Of a stretch of 64,000 nucleotides of DNA, positions 27,101 to 37,273 are shown one piece after another. This stretch comes from Cyanoderma ruficeps (lineage: Eukaryota > Chordata > Aves > Passeriformes > Timaliidae), in NCBI GenBank assembly GCA_008694505.1, contig VZDJ01007753.1, forward strand, positions 22,914,786 to 22,978,785. The letters are read 5' to 3'. The notes under the pieces were generated by a model. That model did no database searches, had not been told where the DNA came from, and saw nothing but the letters and a program-made list of their open reading frames with translations. Made by a program: the position numbers and the translations under genes. The stretch's first letter is position 1. Every line of letters begins with the position of its first letter.

Positions 27101-28688
27101 CTTTGCTGCAGTCTGCCCCTCCCTTCCTCTTATTTAGCCCCTTTTAGTTTCAACACTTGGCTTGTGACCCATCTTTCTCTATCAGAGGGCTTGGCTCTGC
27201 AATTAGTTTTTGCTAGCAAAACAACTATATTTATTAATAATGAAAAAAAAGGGGTAAGCACATAGTAAATTTGCAGGCACTGGTTCTTGACATCACTTAG
27301 TGATATAAGATGGATAGAAACATGGTTGCAGCTTGAATGGCACAACGTGAGAAACGTATTGTATCAGTAATTTTTTGCTTACTAATATACTGTCAATATG
27401 GTGCACTTTCCAGTTCTCAACTTTTATCCTTTTAAACCACTTAGAATATTCTATGAAAATTAAAGGAAAAAGTTGAACATACACAAAACCAAAAACTATC
27501 CCCCAAAAAATTAGAAAATGTATAATGCGAGATAGTAACTCCATACACAGATGAATATGTATTACTGTATAGAATATAATTATAATACAGTTATAGTCTA
27601 ATTATGAAAGATAATTAAAATTTGTTACGAAATTTTATTTTTAAATGCCAGTTACCACTTTATCAGTAGGTAAGTTCTTTTCTTGAAGTGCTGCCGATCT
27701 AAGTGAATATCTGCCCAGTGAAAGCTCCATAGTAAACTCTGCCTCATTGCATGCTTAGGAATTTAATGTTACTTTATATAAGGATGTTGTTCACACTGAA
27801 ATTCTGATAAAAGGTCAGTATTTAAGTACACAACAAATAAAAGTTGTGAAAATGTGTGTGGATGAGCATATTTAGTGTATTTCTGAGGTGGTTGTTGTGT
27901 TCCACTAATTTCCATTGATTTTACTTTGTTAGGAATTTTTAGGTTTTAGAATTAGTTAATAGCATGCATGTAACAAAGGCATTACTTTCCTCATGCATTT
28001 TGTTTCTTGAATTGCACTTCATAAACATTGTAATTCACATTACATGAGAATGTATAATACATCATCACTGTGAAATTACAAATTCTTTTAATTTATAGAT
28101 CAGGTCTTACTGGCCAGAACACAGAACTTTAGCTATGGACTCTTGCTGTGCTGCTGGATTTAGCAGGATTTTGCAGTTGATACCATGGAGTACCTAACAC
28201 CTAAAGTCATTTCTTTGTCAAGTTTGGTTTAATTGATGATGCAAAAAAGATAATATGACATTAGTTTGGCCAAGAATATTAAGTATATATGTAGATGTTT
28301 GTTGAAAGTTTCGGTTTCTGTAGGTATAATCAGAACTTGACTTACAAATTTGCATTGTAAGATGTATCCCTAGAGAAAGATATTTGCTATTTAAGGAAGT
28401 ATTATCACTAAAATATGAATAAATAAGCAGAGGATTTTGTGATAAATACTGTATATCATGTAGGTTATATTTTATATGTATTATTGTCACGTATTGTACA
28501 GGTACATCTAGCTGCACAAACAAGTCTCCTTTCATTTCCACTGGGAAATGGTGGTAATACATATTATAAATTGGACTTCTGCACTAAATAATCTTTGTCA
28601 TACATTAAGCTGTTTCAGTATTATTGCTTAGGCATAGATGTAAGTAAAATCCATGTGAGAGCAGGTATACACGGAGATGGGTAAAAGC

Positions 28689-28705
28689 AAAAAAAAAAAA
28701 AAAAA
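28689..28705. repeat. Poly-A run (17)
   Basis: Uninterrupted A17. No retroposed sequence was recognised immediately upstream, so it is scored only as a homopolymer. Confidence 0.85.
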
Positions 28706-28763
28706 TCCCAAACCACACTCTTCGGTTAGAATGAGAACTATTACTTTTAGCTTACTGTAGTTA

Positions 28764-28788
28764 CAGATAACTTGTTTACAGTTATCTG
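28764..28788. promoter_or_regulatory. Inverted GATA sites around a forkhead core
   Basis: The sequence is a perfect 9-base inverted repeat (CAGATAACT / AGTTATCTG) around a 7-base spacer TGTTTAC. The arms carry AGATAA and TTATCT, which are GATA-factor motifs in opposite orientation. The spacer is exactly the forkhead (FOX) core. The motif content is seen directly; function as an enhancer module is inference. Confidence 0.35.
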
Positions 28789-30224
28789 GTTCTTGGTTTT
28801 ATGCAACTGCTTCTTTCTCATTTCCCAGTTATCATAAACCTTCTTAAAGTAGCCAGTGACAATCACGAACGGCGTATTTCAAGTCAGAATGTTAAGCCAA
28901 GTGAAGGCTGGGAACAAAATCTTTTCTGTAAGAATAGAATGTCACGGTGTTAATGTGTTTCATACACTGTGAATTACTGTCGTGTGATGAACAGCTTTCA
29001 CTTTTCAGTACAGAGTATTTTCTCTGCCTATCTGTCCCTCTTCTGTTTATAATCACATTAAACTATTTGACAGTTGGCATGAATAAGGATTGTAGACAGG
29101 TAGGAGAGGGGAAAAACAACTCACTCTTTATAGGATTTTAGACTGCAGTCTTGATTCTCCTTGGATGCTGAATTCCACTACAGTGGTGCATCCTTAAGCA
29201 GTAGCACCCTCATTGTTAATAGAAACTTGAATCTAGAAATTTTTACTGTGCTTTCTTGAATTGCTTTATCACTGCACTGATAGCTGAACTGGTGATTTAG
29301 CTTACTGTAAGTAGAAATTGTCAGTAGAAGCTTCAGTTAATGTGGGAAGGAGATCATGAGATTCCTTTCTAAGTAGATTGTATGTTTAGGGATAAAAGTA
29401 GGAGACAAAGTCTGTAATATAAACACGTATAGGTAGCTAAGGAAATCACATCACTTAATCTTTTGTCTTTATCTTCCTTTAGGTAGTGTGTGTATGGATA
29501 CAGTTACCCTATAACTTCTCTCCCTTATGTGCTATCCAGTTCCCTACAACTATAGAGAAGAATAGAGAAAAATGTAGAAATCAAGGAGGGAGGATTGCCT
29601 TGTGAATATGCCACCTCTATCTTTCTCTGGTAATACTTTATAAAGATTTTGTTATGAAAATAAATTTAGGATTAAAGAGTAAAACCACAAATGAACTCTG
29701 TGGGAACCCCAAATAAATGCTTAGGTAACCTCATGCAAGTTGTAGATATTTCCCACTTAACAGAGGAGGGTAAAAACAGGGCGGGCTTAATTTTTACATC
29801 TTTACCTTGGCAGATTAAGATGCTTATCATAATTTGAATGCTGCTATGCTGAGCTACAAACTGAAAAACAGTGTTAATGAAGAAATCTAAAAACTCTTGG
29901 AAAAAGAGTTGGCTCTGAAGAATAATCTGAAGCTTTGATATGATCTTTTACAGACTTCCTTTTGAAATCATACCATACTTTTTGTAAAGGTTATGATACC
30001 AGTTTGGGGAATTTTAACAAATTTTACTCTTTGATTAGACCAGTGTCATGGGAACAGAGACTGTGTCTTCTTTTGTTCTATACTGAATGTGCTTCTAGTA
30101 AAGAGAAGTTATGTTTTAATATAAACTGTTCAGCAGTTCTTCAGTCAAGTTTTCTCCCTTGTTCTGAATATCTGTATTTCAAAATATTTTTGCCATATGT
30201 TCTGGCATGAGTTTTGTTTTTTCC

Positions 30225-30430
30225 TAAGATGTCTCATTTTCATATTTGCTGCCTTTATTCAAACCTATCTGTGTCCATTTTTATTATTTCTACTGGTGTA
30301 CATTCCAATTTAGTATCCTCTGTGGGTTTCATTATCATGCTGTTAATCCCTTCTTTCACTGACTTAATGAAGATGTTAAACAAAATCAAGCCTAATACCA
30401 ATCCCTACGGCACCCCACTTCAGTTACATT
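30225..30430 (-). mobile_element. Fossil CR1/L3-type LINE, reverse-transcriptase fragment, minus strand
   Basis: Read on the minus strand, 30419-30408 encodes S-G-V-P, followed by a stop in place of the usual Q and then G-L-V-L-G-L, matching the SGVPQGSVLGP block of CR1/L3 reverse transcriptases. In the same frame come FNIFIK, GINSM, and at 30320-30300 E-D-T-K-L-E-C, which corresponds to the catalytic [FY]ADDTKL block with the first aspartate already lost. Spacing between the blocks fits the family. The copy is inactive and old (a stop and several substitutions in invariant residues). The outer limits are uncertain; the core 30290-30419 is firm. Confidence 0.8.
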
Positions 30431-32720
30431 GGCATTTTCATTACCTTCTCCTTACATACTGTCAGCTAGTTAATGGCATTTATAATTAGGAGAGTTTAAA
30501 AATAATTTCCAAATATACCTTATCATATATTCCAAGAATCCATATGAACTATGAACATTATCCTCCCTTATCTCTGCATATATAATTCACTAAGAAACAC
30601 AATCACCTGTGGACGTAATATGCATATTCTAAAAACGTGGTATCCACTGCTCAAGAGTTCATGTCCATGTTGAGTCATTTCTCTCAGTTTACACTGTTGA
30701 ATACTAGTCTTTTTTATCTTGTTTGTCTGGACCCTCACAAGACCTTTAGTTTTTTCTAGAAAATAAAGTGTCTCATTCCCAATCCCAACCCCAATTGTTA
30801 GGAATAGACTTATCTGAGTACATTTTTAAAAAAATAGTTTTGCTTGGCATCTTTATTTGAAGTGACATGAATAGTAAATGAGGAAGTGTTAATCAGTTTG
30901 GAGGTTTTACTCCATCTTTTAGATAAGGTATGTTCATAAAGCTAAGTGTTCTGCAATTTTTCACAGTTGGCAGATTTGCTAATGTGGTTGTGTGAGAACT
31001 TGTGATTTTTTCAAAAGCTTGAGAGGAATGGTAGGCTTTGTAAAAGGTGGCAGATTAATAGTCATGAAGACTAGAATTCCACTGTCCCAAGGAAGAAATG
31101 CATCAAAGATTAATACTCTTGTTAGCTTGCTCATTTTAAAATAGGGAGACTGCTCTTTTTATATTTAGGAAAAAGCACCCTTCAGAATGTGGAGAACAAT
31201 TTATCCTCTATGGCAATTAAGTCTTTGAGCTGTCTACTGTAATTTTCCATGAAGGAACAATAGGTACCCTGGGCACTAGTACAGCACATGGGCTAAAATA
31301 TGTGAATTAAGTAAAGATTATTTTTACCTCAATTTTGTTCATTTCCTCTCTCTCGCTATTGGAGATTCCAAGTTGACTAAAACAAGAATCATGGAGAAGA
31401 TTTCAAACTGGCTGTCTGTCATGCCCACATGGATATATTAGATGGCAAGCCTTTTTCACCCACTTTATTGGAATCTTTCTAGATGTTTATAACTACAGGT
31501 TCTGACGTTAAAAGCTGCATTTATTTTTGATTTCTGTCTAATACTCCCTTAGAATACGAATGACAGTTTTTGAGGTGGGTTTTCTTTGTGAAAATTTCAG
31601 ATTTTGAATCTTTGTCTTTTGTAAATCAGAAGTGTGGAGGTTTTATTTCTGTCAGTTGTAGAGCAGAAGAAAATTGATTTGACATTGATCAAGATTTAAA
31701 AATAACCAACACATTGCCAAAAATATGTACATAACTATTACAATTTTGTGTGATAAAATAGTTTTTAAAAGATTAGTTTCTGGCTAAAATTTTGATCTCT
31801 TAAGTTTTTGACCTGAGCATCCCTCTCAAGTCCGTACATTTAGCATTTTGTTAAACTTTAAAGTACTACAGACCTCCAGGAATGTATTGGATGAGATTCA
31901 CTGCTGTAAACCTCAAAAGGCTCATTTTGAGGTATTTGATTTTTAGAGGATTGCAGAAGTGTTTACTATTGGGAAGCGTAGAGTACGATTAGGATATATT
32001 CATTATGTTGGTTTAGTATTCATAACAGTATTGTGGCTTCTTCAGATGCACTGTTGAGTTTAAAGAACTGCCAGGTTCTGTGCTGCTCAGTGTTTGTGTA
32101 CTTTGTGACATGATACTTCTCCTTGGTATAATTTAAATTAGGAAATGCACAAAAGTTTTAGGTGTGTTGATTGCGTTATGACACTGTGTTCAGTGTCACA
32201 TATGACTTTGTGGGATGATGTATCTTAATTTTCCTAAACTGAAGAGAGAAAAAATAAAACCTAGGTTAGCATTCATGAAATTGCAGTACATTTTCACTTC
32301 TTGTTAAAAAAAAAAAATTCTATGAATTTTCAACCCCCAAATATTTAAATTCAAAGAGAAAAATTTAAAACACACGTTGATAAAATAAATTTTAATAGTG
32401 AAGAACAATACCAAATGGTGAGTTTTTTGCAGTCTTGTAGCTTAGGTGATCAGATACATATTGAAACATCCATCCCAAAATGAGAACTTACAAAATAGAC
32501 TCACAGCATCTGAAAACTGAATTATAAAACCTTTAGAACTGTGGCACTATTACAGCTAGATCAATAAAATACCCATAATATGCTATTGATTAATTGTTAT
32601 TGGGGTTTTTTTACCTAACTAGGAAAAAAAAATTATCCAGAGGGGAGTTCTGAAGTTTTGAGTATGGTGCGCGAGCATCCAACCAGACTGTATGTGGAGT
32701 CTTACAAATTCAAAAATTTG

Positions 32721-32764
32721 TAATTATTATTATTAGTAGTAGTAGTAATAATAATAATAATATT
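32721..32764. repeat. Compound microsatellite (ATT)4(AGT)4(AAT)5, self-complementary
   Basis: ATT units switch to AGT and then to AAT, so the outer arms are reverse complements of each other and can pair over about 12 bases around the AGT loop. A local simple repeat, with the potential to form a hairpin. Confidence 0.85.
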
Positions 32765-33342
32765 TAGGAATATATCCTTCATCCTTTAGCTACTGATAAC
32801 TGCTCATTTTTACTCAGAAGAAAGCCTATATCAAACTCAACTATGTGTTATGAACTCATTCCTGGAATTTTCTGACTAAATTTTTAACAGTTCAAAAAAA
32901 AGTGAATTATATTGAAGATTGGGTGTATTAGAATCATGTTAGTCAGATACAATTTGTTTTCATAGTGTAAACTTCAAGCTTTTCAATTACTGTTGTCTAA
33001 ATGATGCCTTTAAAAAGTTTATTCATGCTAGTCAGTTGAATTAAAGATGTCACATTGCAAAAAGCAATTTTGCCATCATTATCTAAAACAAGAGGGCCCT
33101 AGGAAGAAAGGATTATCATATATTGAATAAAAAGTTCACCACCTTGCAGCTTTAATCCCGTTAGGAAAGATTATTTCTATCTAACTTAATCAGCCAGAAG
33201 TCTTTATTGCCTGGAGTATTAATTGATTTAGGTCTTCATTAAGGTCAGAGGTAGCCGTGGCTGACCAGAGGCAGCCTATTAGTGTGTTGTCAGTTCTGCT
33301 TATTTACATTGACTGAGCCTAATGGTGGGTTGTGTCACTGTT

Positions 33343-33356
33343 AGGTCAGGGGGTCA
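33343..33356 (+). promoter_or_regulatory. DR2 nuclear-receptor-type site
   Basis: AGGTCA, two spacer bases GG, then GGGTCA: a direct repeat of the hexamer half-site with 2-base spacing, as used by RAR/RXR-type dimers. Additional half-sites lie close by (AGGTCA at 33242-33247 and TGACCT at 33376-33381). Sites are seen directly; activity is inference. Confidence 0.35.
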
Positions 33357-33722
33357 CTGAACCTTTTGTGCACCCTGACCTGCTAAAGGACAGCAGTCAC
33401 TCAGACACCAAACTGCATTCATAACACAGATTTGGCTGATTGCATATTGACTCCTTCCTTCCAAGAAACATGCGTTTGTGGTTCAACTATTAGCATTTGC
33501 CACAGTATCTGTGGGTGAATATTTAAGATTCCTCTGTTAGAGTTTTCCAGCAAGTTTAATATTGTCAGTTAATCACTAGTAAGTTTTAATGATGCCAGTA
33601 GGAACAGTTTCATAAACTTTCTATAGTTGCTGTTGGTCTTTAATAAAAAAACAATTCATAGGTGTCTTATTACTTCTTTTTCTTTCTAGGCAACAATAAT
33701 TGCAAATTCTCCTTTCTAATTA

Positions 33723-33749
33723 NNNNNNNNNNNNNNNNNNNNNNNNNNN
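33723..33749. other. Assembly gap (27 N)
   Basis: A run of 27 undetermined bases directly beside a dinucleotide repeat, so it is almost certainly a microsatellite that could not be assembled. True length is unknown. Confidence 0.98.

Positions 33750-33791
<42 letters not shown>
33750..33791. repeat. (AT)21 microsatellite next to gap
   Basis: Uninterrupted AT dinucleotides starting at the gap edge. The real array is probably longer than shown. A translated minus frame through it (about 33670-33873) is an artefact. Confidence 0.95.
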
Positions 33792-33794
<3 letters not shown>

Positions 33795-36700
33795 CGAGAT
33801 ACATTGTGTCCCTTTGGTAACTTTGAATACTGTTAAAAACTATTTCATGGGCTAGAACAGTTCCAAGTGGCACTGAGTCAGTTCTTCTTCTGACTGTTCC
33901 TTTCCATGATACTGTAGATGCTTTCTTTCTGTTTTCCTAATAAATGAAAGCACCTTACAAAAAAAGCTGCTATACAGCTTTCCATTGGTATAAGCTATGC
34001 CCTAGTTCTGAATTATACTTATCCCTGCAAGACAGCCATACTGTGTAAAGTAGTAATTCTCAAATAATCTCTTAGCTTTCTATTTGTGAAAGCATGCACT
34101 GCATCCTCTGAGGTTCCGATTGTCCACTGACCTCCCCTGATTATTTAAAGTTGTGATGACTGAACAAAACAGCTGCTAAACTAATTTTTTAACTTACAAG
34201 GACTCACCTTTTATTTAACTTGCAATGATACAAATGAAAATGAAAAGGGAAGAAATGTGAAATCACATGAGGCCCTATTTATAATTTGCTTACTGCTTTG
34301 AAAAAATATTGAAAATAAATTTGTACAAGTGAGCATCTCAGCAGTATGAAGCTTGAGTTTTCGGGGTTGTCTTTGCATCAAGTCTTTATTTAAATTTTAG
34401 CGCTGGAAATATGTGTATGGTCTGCAGTGAAAATCGAATCACCAATGAGACATCTACTGTATACATCCGGATCTTTAAGGATCAATATAAATCCTTTATA
34501 TTGTAGTTTTGTTTCTTTGCTGACTTTCCTGTATAATGCAAGTCCGCCAGGCTGGATACGCTGTGAATCTATACCCTGAAAGATCTTCTGTTATCCTCGT
34601 AAATGCTCCAAAAAGATAAACTGTTGCAAGGTTCTAGCAGGGTTTTGCAGAACACTTTCACAATACAAGTACTGACACCATACATTGTGACAGCTCCTCT
34701 TGTAAGATTTCAGTACTGTGAACAAGATAGTATGATGACTTCCCTGATTTAAATGCCTTTTACTCTGCTAACAATTTTCTGTATAATGCTTCAAACATTC
34801 CAGAGACAACTTCTTGAAATCTGCTAAAACAGTGTTTGTACTGGTTTGTTGCTTTGTCCTTGGTGATTATTTATGCTTGCTTGTTGTGACTGAGTCACTG
34901 GGAAAGAGAAGAGAGACGCCCCTCCTCCTTCCCTTATTCTAAATTATGTCCCCCTGAAATACAGTTGGTGCAAATCTGTGGCCATTTTTTTATCCTTTTC
35001 CTCTCTTTTCCCCTTGTATCCACCCTTCCATAACATGGTGGCTTGTTGGAAACATTGTTTTTCTATTAATTACATCTTAAGATACAAACAAGTATGTTAG
35101 GAACAGAGGGATTTTTTCAATTGGTTTTTAAAAAACTCTGCAAAATTCCCACTGAATCTTAGCCAAAAGTGGTGCCAATTTTGCTCAAACCCTTCAGAGA
35201 TTTTTTTATGACCTTGCTTATGACCAGTGGGGCTAATTGTATCAGAACTGTCCAGGATACTTTAAGAAAGTGCTATCTTGGTCTGTATTTCAAAACACTG
35301 ACAGATATTTTATCGTTAATTAGTATTCATATTATGTCTCAAACAATCTGTTCAAGAATAGGGGAAGTGAACTAGTTGAACAGCTCTTCTGTCTACCTAA
35401 TAATTAACATGGGTGATGCATGGAAAACCAGCAGCTCAACAGGGGAAAAAAAGGAAGAAATACCGTCAGTGTGATTTTTTTTCTTTTTTCTGTAGAAGTG
35501 TAAACTACCTGCATTGGAGTTTTTGACGAATGCATGGATTTCACTTTGCAGAGGTGAAAATGAATGGTTTGCTTTAAAAACAAACCTGTGCCCCTCTGAA
35601 TCATATCTTTCTGAATTTGTTTCTCATCTTGTCAGTATGCCACTTGGTAGCTGGCTGGACTCCCTTGTTCAGTGGCACATATTTTAAAATAGCGCTGTAA
35701 GAAAAAAAAAGAAAAACCATTTGTTCCTATAAACCAAAATATTGCTTTCATATATTTTTCCCAAATTCAGGATTATATATAGCATTATCAAACAATATTT
35801 CAGGTATTTTAAACTATTTAGATAGTTGATGTGTGTTGGTTGATATATTGTTTCCTCTACCTCCTCCCCCTCTTCAGCTGCTAATCATAGAACTTGTATG
35901 CCAAATTGTATAAGATACTCTTCCAATAGTTACATGTGTGAGTCTTTTGTGAGACACAGACAGTTATGAGGACAGATTTGGAGTTGCATATGGGTCTGTC
36001 ACATGGTTTGATTGCCATGTCTTCTAGGACACAGATTTCTTTTTTAATTATTCTTAATTCTGAGGAATTTTTACAGTTTATACAGTAAGTTCTGCAAAAT
36101 TCTTCCGAAAGATTCCTTGCACAGTCCATTTTCTCTGTCTTTACTCCTAGCAAAATTCTTCCTGTGCTGATTTCAAAGCTGCTTACGCCCACCTTACTTC
36201 CCACTTCTATACTTAGTTTGCTTTTGATAGTGAATAAAATTTACTGTTTCACTGATTAGGAAATGCACAGACGTTCTGGAGAAGTGCAGCATAAGACGAT
36301 GAAAACTTTTGATATTTACATTGAGATTTTATAAAAAAAAAAATCTTTGAGATGTCTGAATAATAATAAATGTTTCCTTTGCTGGCTGCTGTTAAAAAAA
36401 GTAGGTCTTCAGAGTGTTGCCAGGAAGATTTTGGAAAATAAGCCCAAAGTAACTGCATTGCAGTAGTAAATCTGGCCACCCATTAAAGTCCATTTTCAAA
36501 AGGTGACCCGTCTCTTTGTTCTAGTAGCATTCTTCAGCATTTTATTTGCAATTTGCATTTTGCTTTTACCTTCTGGTAGAATAGAATCACTTTTTGTTCA
36601 TACCCAGTCTTTTAGGTGTTCTGCTAATATATTTTACAGTATTTTTAAATTAGTTTACTAAAGATGTTACAGGTATGTACTTATGTGGTTTTATATAAAA

Positions 36701-37030
36701 CAAAGCTTAAGACATAGAAGATTAAAAAAAATAATTGAACCAGAGACAATGTGCACTATCACTCAAAAGAAAAGAAAACAAGAGCCTATTTAACCATGTT
36801 GGGCATCAGTGTGATCCAGCAGCTGTAGCAGTCCACATCAGATTATTGTTTTTAGCTGACACATGCATCCATGCATTATCTTTAGACTGGCATGTTTGCT
36901 CTATTTGTAACAAATGATGGCAAAGAACTGCAGTACTATTGAAAGAAACTAGCTGGAAGAGAGAAAGGTGGCTTCCCTTTTCTTCTGTAAACTCCCAGAG
37001 TCTTATGTGCTTTTTCTGATTCTCTCCTAG

Positions 37031-37273
37031 GTTGGTGATGTTCTCTACTGTGCTGGACAGATTGCTCTGGTACCTTGCACGATGCAGCTTGTGAGCGGTG
37101 GCGTACGCGCAGAGGCCAGCGTTTCCCTCCGTCACGTTGGGAGAGTCCTTCAAGCCATGAGCCAGGGGACTGCACTCCACCACGTCATCACAGCCAGCTG
37201 CTACGTGACCGACAGCAAGAGCATCCCTATTGCCCGCTCCATGTGGCAGAAGAAATTAAGAGAATGCAAAAAG
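37031..37273 (+). CDS. DPH6: DPH6-like diphthine--ammonia ligase, internal exon: RidA-like domain, N-terminal part
   Basis: An 81-codon internal exon, phase 0 at both ends. It is preceded by a strong polypyrimidine acceptor (CTCTCCTAG, AG at 37029-37030) and followed by AAG|GTAGCT. The peptide has the RidA/YjgF pattern: LYCAGQIALVP at residues 5-15 (compare the SGQIP block), the SLRHVGRVLQAM helix at 32-43, and the strand VITASCYVTD at 52-61, followed by a helix ending WQKKLRECKK. GQI.LVP with TMQLV is characteristic of the second RidA-like domain of eukaryotic DPH6 (eu_AANH_C_2), which lies C-terminal to the ATP-pyrophosphatase that amidates diphthine to diphthamide on eEF2 in the cytosol. 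The domain finishes in the next exon, 19.9 kb downstream. Third codon positions are clearly GC-rich (roughly 60% by hand count) and CpGs are frequent, unlike the next exon. The donor lacks G at +5, so splicing may be weak. A stand-alone RidA gene is less likely, given the family-specific sequence and the tail encoded downstream. Confidence 0.85.

Larger units (their letters stand above)
27101..30224 (+). other. Intron; no gene seen
   Basis: AT-rich non-coding DNA with a 17-base poly-A run (28689-28705) and a small GATA/forkhead palindrome (28764-28788). The 114-codon minus frame at 28218-28562 is unremarkable low-complexity translation and is not considered a gene. Confidence 0.6.
30431..37030 (+). 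other. Intron immediately upstream of first recognised exon
   Basis: Non-coding, AT-rich sequence. It holds a compound trinucleotide repeat (32721-32764), a balanced-composition patch with nuclear-receptor half-sites (33130-33560), an assembly gap with an (AT)n run (33723-33791), and the polypyrimidine acceptor TTCTGATTCTCTCCTAG ending at 37030. I looked for an upstream exon encoding the expected GPYSQ-type start of the RidA-like domain and found none. Confidence 0.65.

Noticed and set aside
27030..27110. Functional tRNA gene on the minus strand
   Set aside because: The B box is good, but there is no matching A box, anticodon stem or acceptor stem.
34392..34497. Open stretch after TTTTAG (frame beginning A-G-N-M-C)
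   Set aside because: Weak polypyrimidine tract, stop after about 35 codons, no donor in a suitable place, no RidA or ATP-pyrophosphatase resemblance.
35881..36204. 107-codon minus frame with several cysteines
   Set aside because: Cysteine spacing fits no zinc-binding pattern I know, the length is within chance, and there are no plausible splice sites.
36806..37183. Minus-strand frames over the first exon
   Set aside because: Antisense shadows of the RidA-like exon.
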